A stretch of DNA of 14,125 nucleotides from assembly GCA_017882025.1 (NCBI GenBank), contig JADGQG010000030.1, forward strand, positions 1-14,125, in the 5' to 3' direction. This stretch comes from Chloroflexota bacterium. Its GTDB lineage: Bacteria > Chloroflexota > Limnocylindria > Limnocylindrales > CSP1-4. Every line of letters begins with the position of its first letter. Position 1 is the first letter of the stretch. This document shows positions 1 through 6,760 of this stretch, one piece after another. The notes under the pieces are model-generated. The model ran no database searches. It had not been told where the DNA came from and saw only the letters and a list, made by a program, of their open reading frames with translations. A program made the translations under genes and the position numbers.

Positions 1-352
1 CGCCGCAGCGCGGGAGGTCGCGCCCGGGATCCGCCTCGTCGCGCACGCCGGCCCGTGGGCATCGATCGACGAGCTCAAGGCGGCCGCGAAGGAGACGCGT
101 GCGCTCCTGCCGTCGGGCGTGATTGCGCTGGGACTCGACGCGGACGAGCCGCAGCTCTTCGTGGGCGTCTCGGACGATCTCGTCGCGCGCGGGGTCGCGG
201 CCGGCGAGCTCGTGCGTGCCGCCATGGCGCACCTGGACGGGAAGGGTGGCGGGCGGCCGGAGATGGCCCAGGGCCGAGGCGCGCGGCGCGATGGCCTGCC
301 GGCTGCGCTGGGGGCGATCGGCGCGACGCTCGCCGCGGGCGGCGGCGGCTAG
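1..352 (+). CDS. alaS: Alanyl-tRNA synthetase, C-terminal end (partial)
   Basis: This is the last 116 residues of a protein that begins upstream of the window; the frame starts at base 2 and stops with TAG at 350-352. It matches the C-Ala/DHHA1 end of alanyl-tRNA synthetase, the cytoplasmic enzyme that charges tRNA-Ala. The key mark is the glycine-rich motif GKGGGRPEMAQG (about 237-273), a family signature near the C terminus that helps position the tRNA. A helix-rich stretch (DELKAAAKETRALL) and a beta segment (GVIALGLDADEPQLFVGVS) precede it, as expected for DHHA1. The catalytic and editing domains lie outside the window. Nine bases separate its stop from the next ATG. The alaS-ruvX-mltG neighbourhood is common in bacteria and supports the call. 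Confidence 0.93.
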   Translation, partial: AAAREVAPGIRLVAHAGPWASIDELKAAAKETRALLPSGVIALGLDADEPQLFVGVSDDLVARGVAAGELVRAAMAHLDGKGGGRPEMAQGRGARRDGLPAALGAIGATLAAGGGG

Positions 353-361
353 GCCGCGCCC

Positions 362-1624
362 ATGGCCTTCCTGCGACGGTTCTGGCAGCGCGACGGGGGC
401 GCGCAGCTGGCTGCCTGCACCGCGCTCGATGTCGGGACCGAGTTCGCAAAGGCGCTCGTCTTCGAGATCGACGCCGAGGGTCGCGGGACCGTCCGAGGCG
501 TCGGCCGGAAACGCCAGGGTCTCGCCCACATGCAGTCGGGGACGGTTGCGGACATCGGCGCCGTCGTCGACAACTGCGCGGTTGCGCTCCAGGAAGCCGA
601 GGAGATGGCCGGCTTCCGTCCCACGCAGGTGGTGATCGGGATCGCCGGCGAGCTGGTCAAGGGCTTCACGACCTCGCACAGCCAGGAGCGCAGGAAGCCG
701 GACGTCCCGATCACGGAGGCCGAGCTGCAGAAGCTGATCGATGGGGTCCAGCGCGCGGCGCTCATCGAGGCGGAGCGGGCAATCACCTGGGAGACGGGTC
801 TGCCCAACGTCGACGTGCGGCTCGTCCACGCGGCGGTGACGTCTGCGAGCATCGACGGGTATCCCGTGACGAACCCGGTCGGGTTCCAGGGCCGCCACGT
901 GAAGATCGGGATCTTCAACGCGTTCGCCCCGCTCGTCCACCTCGGCGCGCTGGAGAGCGTGGCTGCCCAGCTGGACCTCGAGGTGCTGGAGATCGTGGCC
1001 GAGCCGTACGCCGTCGCCCGCGTGCTCGCGTCCGAGCAGGTCCAGCAGGCGGGAGCCCTGTTCGTCGACATCGGGGGCGGAACGACGGACGTCGCGCTCG
1101 TGCGCGCTGGGGGGATCGAAGGGACCCGGATGTTCGCGCTCGCCGGCCGGGCGTTCACGAAGTCAATCGCCGACCGGCTGGACCTGCCGTTCCCGCGCGC
1201 CGAGTCGCTGAAGGTGGACTATGCCCGCGGGCTGGCGATCGCTGAGCGCGACGCGATCGCGGAGATCGTCGGCGACGACGTCGCGGTCTGGGCCGCCGGC
1301 GTGGAGCTGGTACTCGACGAGCTCGCTGGAGGTGACCTGCTTCCCGGACGGATCTACCTCTGCGGCGGCGGCGCGCGACTGCCGGAGACGGCGACGGCCC
1401 TGCGGGATCCGCGCTTCTGGAAGCGCCTGCCGTTCAGCCGGCCGCCGGAGGTCGTGGTCATGCAGCCGGCGATGGTGGAGTCCCTCACGGACGCGACGAA
1501 GCTCCTGGTAGACCAGCAGGACGTGACGCCATTGGCGCTCGCATACCAGGCAATCGAGCTCCAGGCGGAGCAGGATGCGCTCGACGCCGCTCTCCGGCGG
1601 GTCCTTCGCGCCATGAAGCTGTAG
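362..1624 (+). CDS. ftsA: FtsA-like actin-fold ATPase
   Basis: A 420-residue protein of the FtsA/PilM branch of the actin superfamily. Visible motifs are phosphate-1 ALDVGTEFAKALV (residues 21-33), phosphate-2 FVDIGGGTTDVALV (234-247) and the adenosine motif IYLCGGGARLPE (331-342). The region at about 87-185 contains IDGYPVTNPVGFQGRHVKIG, which resembles the SHS2 (1C) region of FtsA; this and the length favour FtsA over the shorter PilM. In FtsA the family role is to tether FtsZ polymers to the membrane. The C terminus (DALDAALRRVLRAMKL) could form a short basic amphipathic helix, as FtsA uses for membrane binding, but it is not the canonical sequence. No ftsZ is nearby; instead a membrane protein follows after 10 bp. 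Start: the only reasonable ATG, nine bases after alaS, without a clear Shine-Dalgarno site. The family is secure; a true divisome role is inference. Confidence 0.85.
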   Translation: MAFLRRFWQRDGGAQLAACTALDVGTEFAKALVFEIDAEGRGTVRGVGRKRQGLAHMQSGTVADIGAVVDNCAVALQEAEEMAGFRPTQVVIGIAGELVKGFTTSHSQERRKPDVPITEAELQKLIDGVQRAALIEAERAITWETGLPNVDVRLVHAAVTSASIDGYPVTNPVGFQGRHVKIGIFNAFAPLVHLGALESVAAQLDLEVLEIVAEPYAVARVLASEQVQQAGALFVDIGGGTTDVALVRAGGIEGTRMFALAGRAFTKSIADRLDLPFPRAESLKVDYARGLAIAERDAIAEIVGDDVAVWAAGVELVLDELAGGDLLPGRIYLCGGGARLPETATALRDPRFWKRLPFSRPPEVVVMQPAMVESLTDATKLLVDQQDVTPLALAYQAIELQAEQDALDAALRRVLRAMKL

Positions 1625-1634
1625 CGTCGCCCCG

Positions 1635-3449
1635 ATGGCCATCTTCTACCTCGACATCGACGATGAGATCACCTCGGCGGCCGCCCGGATCCGCGGGACC
1701 GAGGACCTCGTGGTGGTCCTGGTCCTGCCTGCCGGGTCGCGCATCGCGACGAGCCGCATCAACTTCCGGCTCCTGGCGCGGGAGGCGCAGCAGCGAAGCC
1801 GTCGCCTGTCGATCGTGGCGCCGGACGCGTCCGCACGGGCGCTGGCGGCGACGGCCGGCCTGCCCGTCTTCGCGTCCACGATGGAGTACGAGTCGTCGCT
1901 GGCGGAACCGGCCGGCGTCGGCGAGGAGGCCGCCGCCCCGGCGACGGTCCCGGTCGCAGGGGTTGCGGTCCAGCCACCCGTGCCGGCGCTGGATGCCGGG
2001 CCGGCCGTCGCGCAGGCGCGCCGTCTCACGCCGGACGAGCTGGCGGCGCGCGATGTCGCGCTCGCGGGCGGGGTCGCAGTCGGTGCCTCCGGCTCGGCTG
2101 CGGACTCGGTCTCGTCCGTTCGCGACGTAATCCGCGACGCCGGGCGCGGGGGGATGCCCGAGCCACACGCAACTGCAGCCCGGCTGGGCCCGTCGACAGG
2201 GCTCGGCCCGGAGCGCGAGCAGGCCGCGACGCCCCGGCGCCGCCGCCGCCGCACCGCGCTGCTCGTGGGGCTGCTCGTCCTCGTGTTCCTGGGCGTTGCG
2301 GGTGGCGCGGCCGCATATCTCCTCTTGCCCAGCGCGTCCATCGTCCTGACCATCCGCCCGGCGCCGCTGGCCCCGGTCGATTTCGCCGTCACTGCGGACC
2401 CGGCGGCGACAGCTCCGGATGCCGCGGCCGCGGTGGTCCCGGCGACACGCCTGGAGATCCCGCTCGCGGCGAGCGGCACTTTCAAGTCCACGGGCAAGCG
2501 GGTGGACGAGGCGGCCGCTGTCGGCAGCGCGCGCTGGAGGAACTGCGATCCGACGCGGGCCTACACGATTCCGCGGGGGACGCTCGTACGCACCACGGCC
2601 GGGGTCGCCTTCGCAACGGACGAGGCCGTCTTCCTCCCCGTGGCCACCATCGTCGGCGGCGGCACGAAGCCGACGCTCACCTGCCAGGACCGGGCCGTGA
2701 GTGTGACCGCCGCGAAGACGGGCCCGGCCGGCAACGTCGCGGCCGGGACCATCACGGTGATCCCGGGGCAGTACAACAGCGTCGTCATCAAGGTGACGAA
2801 TCCGGCTGCGACCGCCGGCGGGATCCGGAACGAGTTCCCGAAGGTCATCCAGAAGGACGTCACTGCCGCGCTGGCCGCCCTTGGCACTCAGCTCGACGCC
2901 CAGCTCGTGGCGGGTGCGGCGACACCGGCCGGGCTGCCGGCCGGCAGCACCGCGTTCCCGGAGACCGCCACGCGCGGCACGGCCACTCCCACCCTCGACC
3001 CGACCACGCTCGTCGATCAGGAGGTGGCCCAGTTCGACCTCGGCGTGACGGCCACCGGGACCATCGTTACGGTCGACCAGGCGCCGATCCTCGCACTGGG
3101 CGAGGCCCGCCTGGCGGCTGCCGTGCCGGCCGATCGCGACATGATCGCCGGCTCCGCGGTCGTCACGGTCGGGCCCGGCACCGTCGACGGGCAGCGGGTC
3201 CGCTTCGGCGTCACGGCTCGCGCCGAGAGTGCGCCCCGCGTGGACGAATCGGCGCTCCGGACGCAGCTGAAGGGCCGCTCCCCGGCACAGGCCCGTGCGA
3301 TCCTCGCCGCCTACGGAGATGCGACCGTGACACTTTGGCCCAGCTGGGCGACGACCATCCCGACCTTCGACGCCCGGCTGGACCTGCGCGTCGAGGGCGT
3401 GGCCGGCGTCTCTCCAACCCCGGCCCCGTCGGCGTCGACGGCGCCGTGA
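1635..3449 (+). CDS. Single-pass membrane protein with baseplate-J-like extracytoplasmic domain
   Basis: A 604-residue protein of unknown function. Residues 1-95 form a conserved-looking alpha/beta cytoplasmic domain (YLDIDDEITSAAARIR; LVVVLVLPAGSR; RLSIVAPDA). Residues 96-202 are a low-complexity Ala/Pro/Gly linker ending in a run of arginines (R203-R206). A single transmembrane helix follows at about 207-231; with arginines on its N-terminal side, the large C-terminal part should be outside. Residues 296-396 resemble the baseplate J/gp47 fold, with T362-GPAGNVAAGTI and VTNPAATAGG. The C terminus (about 535-590) carries LKGRSPAQARAILAAYG then VTLWPSWATTIP, a shape I associate with membrane proteins annotated as baseplate J family in Chloroflexota and CPR bacteria. 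Its only two cysteines (C304, C350) are both in the J-like domain. It follows the FtsA-like gene by 10 bp and overlaps ruvX by 4 bp. No phage genes are nearby, so a phage baseplate role is unlikely. Confidence 0.8.
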   Translation: MAIFYLDIDDEITSAAARIRGTEDLVVVLVLPAGSRIATSRINFRLLAREAQQRSRRLSIVAPDASARALAATAGLPVFASTMEYESSLAEPAGVGEEAAAPATVPVAGVAVQPPVPALDAGPAVAQARRLTPDELAARDVALAGGVAVGASGSAADSVSSVRDVIRDAGRGGMPEPHATAARLGPSTGLGPEREQAATPRRRRRRTALLVGLLVLVFLGVAGGAAAYLLLPSASIVLTIRPAPLAPVDFAVTADPAATAPDAAAAVVPATRLEIPLAASGTFKSTGKRVDEAAAVGSARWRNCDPTRAYTIPRGTLVRTTAGVAFATDEAVFLPVATIVGGGTKPTLTCQDRAVSVTAAKTGPAGNVAAGTITVIPGQYNSVVIKVTNPAATAGGIRNEFPKVIQKDVTAALAALGTQLDAQLVAGAATPAGLPAGSTAFPETATRGTATPTLDPTTLVDQEVAQFDLGVTATGTIVTVDQAPILALGEARLAAAVPADRDMIAGSAVVTVGPGTVDGQRVRFGVTARAESAPRVDESALRTQLKGRSPAQARAILAAYGDATVTLWPSWATTIPTFDARLDLRVEGVAGVSPTPAPSASTAP

Positions 3450-4063
3450 ATCGACTCCTCGGCGTCGACCTCGGCACGAAGCGGATCGGCCTGGCGATTG
3501 CCGAGCCCAATGCGCTCCGGGCGCGCCCCCTCGCCACGCTGAGCCGCGGCCGCTCGCTGGCCGCGGACGTGGAGGCGGTCGGGCGGGTGGCGGGCGCGAA
3601 TGGGATCGGAGAGCTGGTCGTGGGCCTGCCCCTGGACATGGCCGGCGGCGAAGGGCGTGCGGCGCTCGCCGCGCGGGAATGGGCCGTCGCGATCGCGGAT
3701 GCCATTGGCCTGCCCATCACGTTGCGTGACGAACGCCTCTCCAGCCACGTGGCAGAGGGCCGGGTGGGACCCGCGAAGCGCGGACCCTCGGGCGGCCCGC
3801 CCGGACCGGCCCGGCGGGCGGCGAACCGCGCCCGGATCGACCGCGAGGCAGCCCGCGTGATCCTGGAGGACGAGCTGGCCGCTCGCGAGCTCGGGTCGCC
3901 CGGGGAGCGGATCAGCCCGGACGCACCGCCGGAACCCCCCGCGCCGGGAGCGTCGATGGAGTCGGGTACCCTTGAGGGGCTTCCGGGGCAGTCCGGTGGC
4001 CACGCGCACGGGACGCCCCCGCGTGCAGGGACTGGTCCCGATCCCCACGAGGAAACCGAATGA
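3446..4063 (+). CDS. ruvX: RuvX/YqgF family Holliday junction resolvase-like nuclease
   Basis: A 205-residue RNase H-fold nuclease of the YqgF/RuvX family, implicated in Holliday junction resolution and pre-16S rRNA 5'-end processing. The acidic residues expected for metal binding are visible: D8 in GVDLGTKRIGLA, E96 in LRDERLSS and D132 in RIDREAARVILEDEL. VVGLPLDMAGGEG matches the conserved GLP segment. I chose GTG at 3446, which overlaps the previous stop as GTGA and starts just before the core; an upstream ATG at 3335 would add 37 unrelated residues within the previous gene. Two oddities are a Gly/Pro/Arg-rich insert between the E and D motifs (about 107-129) and a disordered Pro/Gly-rich tail (about 150-205) that makes it longer than the usual 130-150 residues. 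The stop overlaps the mltG start as ATGA. Confidence 0.92.
   Translation: MNRLLGVDLGTKRIGLAIAEPNALRARPLATLSRGRSLAADVEAVGRVAGANGIGELVVGLPLDMAGGEGRAALAAREWAVAIADAIGLPITLRDERLSSHVAEGRVGPAKRGPSGGPPGPARRAANRARIDREAARVILEDELAARELGSPGERISPDAPPEPPAPGASMESGTLEGLPGQSGGHAHGTPPRAGTGPDPHEETE
3967..3972 (+). promoter_or_regulatory. Possible -10 element (TACCCT) upstream of mltG
   Basis: TACCCT fits the TAnnnT pattern and lies about 90 bp before the mltG start, inside the low-complexity 3' end of ruvX. No convincing -35 hexamer sits 17 bp upstream. It could be an internal promoter for mltG, or chance. Confidence 0.2.
4049..4055 (+). promoter_or_regulatory. Ribosome binding site that decides the mltG start
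   Basis: GAGGAAA lies 4-7 bases before the ATG at 4060. The later in-frame ATGs at 4120 and 4132 have no such site, so this supports the upstream start, which overlaps the ruvX stop as ATGA. Confidence 0.7.
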
Positions 4064-5454
4064 CGATTCGCGGCGGGAATCCGCGAGATGAGCACCGTGC
4101 CGCGCCCGAACGCCCGTACATGGCACACCGCATGGACGACGCCGTCCCGGCGCCCGGATTCACCCGCTCGACGGGCGGGTCCGGGCACCGCTCCGGCACG
4201 CTGTCCGCCTCCGAGCTGGCACAGCGGCGGGCGGGCGGGAGTGGACGCGCGACGCTCCGGTTCGTGCTCTTCCTGATCGTGGCTGCGGGGCTGGTGCTCG
4301 CCCTGCTCGTGACGATCGGGCACCCGCTCGTCCGCGGCGTGGTGGTCGGCGTGGCAGGCGAGAACCCGGGCACGCTCGGGATCGGGTTCGTCGCGGACAT
4401 GGTCCGCGAAGACCTTGGCGCCGCCCTCACGGACCCGGCCGGGTCCGACCCGGCCGACGTCCCATTCGTCGTCGAGGCCGGCGACACCACCGCGACGATC
4501 GCCGCTCGCCTCGTTGATGCGCGCGTGCTCCGCGATCCCCGGGCCTTCGTGCTCATCTCGCTGGAGCGGAACGTGAGCACGAGCTACCAGGCGGGGAGCT
4601 TCGTGGCCCGGCAGACGATGACGCCGGACCAGCTGGTCACCGCGCTCCTGACACCGCCGGCCGACCCGCACGTGGTCCTGTCGATCCGGACGGGGCTCCG
4701 CCTGGAGCAGATCGCCGCGCTCATCCAGGCGAAGCCAGCTGACCACGGGATCGACCGGCTCACCATGTCTGCCACGGCGTTCCTGGACCTCGTGCGCACG
4801 CCTCCGGCGGCACTCCTCAGGGATTACCCCTGGCTGCAGATCCCGAATGGAGCCTCCCTCGAGGGCTACCTGGCGGCGGGCGACTACCGGCTTCTGCCCG
4901 ATGCGTCACCCGAGGAGCTGGTCCGGATGATGCTGGACCACTACCTGGCGGAGGTGGGGCCGGACCGCATGAAGGTCGCGGCCTCCCGCGGGCTGACCTG
5001 GTACGAGGTGCTGACGCTGGCCTCGATCGTGGAGCGCGAGGCCCGCCTTGACTCGGAGCGGCCGACGATCGCGGGCGTCCTCCAGAACCGGCTGAACCCG
5101 CACGCGGAGACGGCCGGGTTCCTGGGATCCGACCCGACGGTCTTCTACGTCAATGACACGCTTCAGCTGGCCAAGGTCGCGGTGGCCACGTGGGTCGGCT
5201 ACACGTTCTGGGCGCCCTTCCAGGGCACGCTCCCGGTGAACCTCCCGTCGGACCTCGCGGGCTACAACACGTACACCTCGAAGGGCCTCCCGCCGGGGCC
5301 CGTGTGTACGCCAACCGTCGTCTCGATCGACGCCGCGCTCAACCCGGACACGAATGGCGGATACCTGTACTTCCTGGCGAAGAAGGATGGGACGACGGTC
5401 TTCGCGAAGACGTACGCCGAGCACAAGAAGAACATCCAGATGTACGGGAACTGA
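4060..5454 (+). CDS. mltG: Endolytic murein transglycosylase MltG (YceG-like)
   Basis: A 464-residue inner-membrane lytic transglycosylase that cuts nascent peptidoglycan strands and is thought to set glycan length. A hydrophilic cytoplasmic N terminus (1-64) is followed by one TM helix (about 67-87), a LysM-like segment (about 134-172) and the YceG catalytic domain. Visible motifs: ASLEGYLAAGDYRLLPDA (265-282), LASIVEREA with the likely catalytic glutamate E325, LQNRL (341-345), GSDPTVFYV (356-364), YNTYTSKGLPPGP (402-414) and GGYLYFLAKKDG (433-444) near the end. The familiar FPDTY after EGYL is replaced by AAGDY. The start is set by a good ribosome binding site and by the ATGA overlap with ruvX. 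An insert of aromatic residues (WVGYTFWAPFQG, 378-389) lies between the SDPT and YNTY motifs. Co-transcription with the FtsA-like/J-like pair would link that pair to wall synthesis. Confidence 0.95.
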   Translation: MTIRGGNPRDEHRAAPERPYMAHRMDDAVPAPGFTRSTGGSGHRSGTLSASELAQRRAGGSGRATLRFVLFLIVAAGLVLALLVTIGHPLVRGVVVGVAGENPGTLGIGFVADMVREDLGAALTDPAGSDPADVPFVVEAGDTTATIAARLVDARVLRDPRAFVLISLERNVSTSYQAGSFVARQTMTPDQLVTALLTPPADPHVVLSIRTGLRLEQIAALIQAKPADHGIDRLTMSATAFLDLVRTPPAALLRDYPWLQIPNGASLEGYLAAGDYRLLPDASPEELVRMMLDHYLAEVGPDRMKVAASRGLTWYEVLTLASIVEREARLDSERPTIAGVLQNRLNPHAETAGFLGSDPTVFYVNDTLQLAKVAVATWVGYTFWAPFQGTLPVNLPSDLAGYNTYTSKGLPPGPVCTPTVVSIDAALNPDTNGGYLYFLAKKDGTTVFAKTYAEHKKNIQMYGN

Positions 5455-5458
5455 GCCG

Positions 5459-6655
5459 ATGCGTCGCCCGGTCCCGGCCGACTTCGCCTCGCCGCCGAGC
5501 GCGCGCCGCCGACGGGCCTGGGAAGAGGCCGACCGGGCCGCCCGCCCCACCCGCCTCGGGCGCCTCCGCGCCCGCCTCGTCGAAGCCGGAGTCGATGCAT
5601 ATTTCGGCCTCCGCCGCGAAGAGATCCGGTACCTGACCGGCGTGAACCTCGGCGACGGCGAGGAGAAGATGGCGGGCCACTCCGGGCGGTTCCTCGTCTC
5701 CGGTGAGGCCGTGGTTGTGCTCGCGGACAGCCGGTACACGCTCCAGGCGCGGCGCGAGGCACCGGATGCTCGCGTCGAGGCCGTCACGTACGACCTGCCC
5801 GCGCGCTGGGCCGAGCTGTGCGCCGCCATCGGCGCGCGCCGGGTGGCCGTGCCCGCAGCCGACATCAGCCACGCGCTCTGGGGCGAGCTGGCCGCAGCCG
5901 CGCCCGGCGTTGAGCTGGTGCCCTCGGGCACATGGGTCGACCAGGATCGCGCTGTCAAGGAGCCCGCCGAGGTCGAGCGGATCGCCGCCGCCTGTGCCGT
6001 CGCGGACCGCGCGCTCGCGGCGCTCCTGCCGGAGATCCGGCCGGGCGTCACCGAGGCGGCGCTCGCGTGGCGCCTGGAGACGCTCATGCGCGAGGGCGGC
6101 GCCGAGGCGCTCGCCTTCGACGTGGCGGCGCTCGCGGGCCCGCAGGCGGCCCTGCCGCATGGCTCGCCGGGGGAGCGGCGGGTCCGCGCCGGGCAGGTCC
6201 TGCTCTTCGACTTCGGGGCGCAGGTGGCGGGCTACCGGAGCGACATGACGCGCACGCTCTTCGTCGGCGAGCCGCGGCCTCGCGACCTTGCGGTCCACGA
6301 GCTGGTCGCGCGTGCCCAGGCGGCCTCGATCGCGTACCTGGAGGCCGGGATCGCCCCGAACGGCAGGGCGGTGGACGCAGCGGCCCGTGACGTGATCTCA
6401 GCCGCCGGCCACGGGGGGCACTTCGGGCATGGCACGGGGCACGGGATCGGCCTCGCGACGCACGAGGCGCCGTCGCTCTCGCGCGTGGCGTCGGAGGCGC
6501 CGCTGCCCAGCCCCACCGTCTTCTCCGTGGAGCCCGGGGTGTACCTCGAGGGCCGGACGGGCGTCCGGATCGAGGACCTCGTGTTCTTCGATATCACGGC
6601 GCGCCGGGTGGAGCGCTTGACCCGATTCCCGCGCGAGGTGCTGGTCGTCGGGTGA
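5459..6655 (+). CDS. pepP: M24B family Xaa-Pro aminopeptidase
   Basis: A 398-residue cytoplasmic metallopeptidase of the creatinase/aminopeptidase P type, which removes N-terminal residues in front of proline. It has an N-terminal creatinase-like domain (about 30-160, with YFGLRREEIRYLTGVN and DSRYTLQA) and a C-terminal pita-bread domain (about 165-398). All five metal ligands are visible with family spacing: D251 (LLFDFGA), D262 (RSDMTRTLF), H328 (GTGHGIGL), E358 (SVEPGVYLE) and E372 (VRIEDLV). I chose ATG 5459, four bases after the mltG stop; the frame stays open upstream but only within mltG. The ribosome site is weak (GGGA at 5447-5450). M24 peptidase followed by efp is a common order. 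PepP and PepQ cannot be told apart with certainty by eye, so the symbol is tentative. Confidence 0.9.
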   Translation: MRRPVPADFASPPSARRRRAWEEADRAARPTRLGRLRARLVEAGVDAYFGLRREEIRYLTGVNLGDGEEKMAGHSGRFLVSGEAVVVLADSRYTLQARREAPDARVEAVTYDLPARWAELCAAIGARRVAVPAADISHALWGELAAAAPGVELVPSGTWVDQDRAVKEPAEVERIAAACAVADRALAALLPEIRPGVTEAALAWRLETLMREGGAEALAFDVAALAGPQAALPHGSPGERRVRAGQVLLFDFGAQVAGYRSDMTRTLFVGEPRPRDLAVHELVARAQAASIAYLEAGIAPNGRAVDAAARDVISAAGHGGHFGHGTGHGIGLATHEAPSLSRVASEAPLPSPTVFSVEPGVYLEGRTGVRIEDLVFFDITARRVERLTRFPREVLVVG

Positions 6656-6682
6656 CGGGGCCGTCGGTCCCGACCGCCCCGT
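6655..6682 (+). repeat. 28-bp near-perfect inverted repeat between pepP and efp
   Basis: The outer arms ACGGGGC (6655-6661) and GCCCCGT (6676-6682) pair perfectly. After one C-C mismatch (6662/6675) the inner arms GTCGG and CCGAC (6663-6667, 6670-6674) also pair. The structure starts on the last base of the pepP stop codon and ends one base before the TG of the efp extended -10. As RNA it would be a very stable hairpin and could end the pepP transcript, but no U-run follows. As DNA it is a dyad covering the -35 position of the efp promoter and could be an operator. The repeat is certain; the role is not. Confidence 0.8.
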
Positions 6683-6692
6683 CTGCTAGGAT
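6664..6692 (+). promoter_or_regulatory. Probable efp promoter with extended -10
   Basis: TGC followed by TAGGAT (6684-6692) makes an extended -10 element; the best-spaced -35 (TCGGTC, 6664-6669) is poor, as is common for extended -10 promoters. Transcription would begin near 6699, leaving a leader of about 60 bases before the efp ATG. The leader carries a strong GAGGGAG ribosome binding site at 6748-6754, six bases before the start codon. The -35 position is the centre of the 28-bp dyad. Confidence 0.5.
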
Positions 6693-6760
6693 CCGTCGCA
6701 CCAGCACGACCACCTTCGCCGGCGTTCGCCCACCCCCGCCGGCCCCCGAGGGAGCCCCCA

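Noticed and set aside
55..1245. 396-residue + strand frame across alaS and the FtsA-like gene
   Set aside because: Out of frame with both real genes and dominated by Arg, Gly and Ala.
362..1624. Type IV pilus PilM instead of FtsA
   Set aside because: The SHS2-like IDGYPVTNPVGFQG region and the 420-residue length fit FtsA better, and no pilN, pilO or pilQ follows; the next gene has only superficial one-TM similarity to PilN.
1635..3449. Phage tail or contractile injection system because of the J-like domain
   Set aside because: No sheath, tube, spike, terminase or other baseplate genes are present; the protein has a TM helix and a cytoplasmic domain, unlike a phage baseplate protein.
3211..4746. 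511-residue open frame on the minus strand
   Set aside because: Opposite ruvX and mltG; Arg/Pro/Ser-rich low-complexity sequence.
6617..6622. TTGACC as a -35 box for efp
   Set aside because: It is about 64 bp from the TAGGAT element, far too distant, and lies inside pepP coding sequence.
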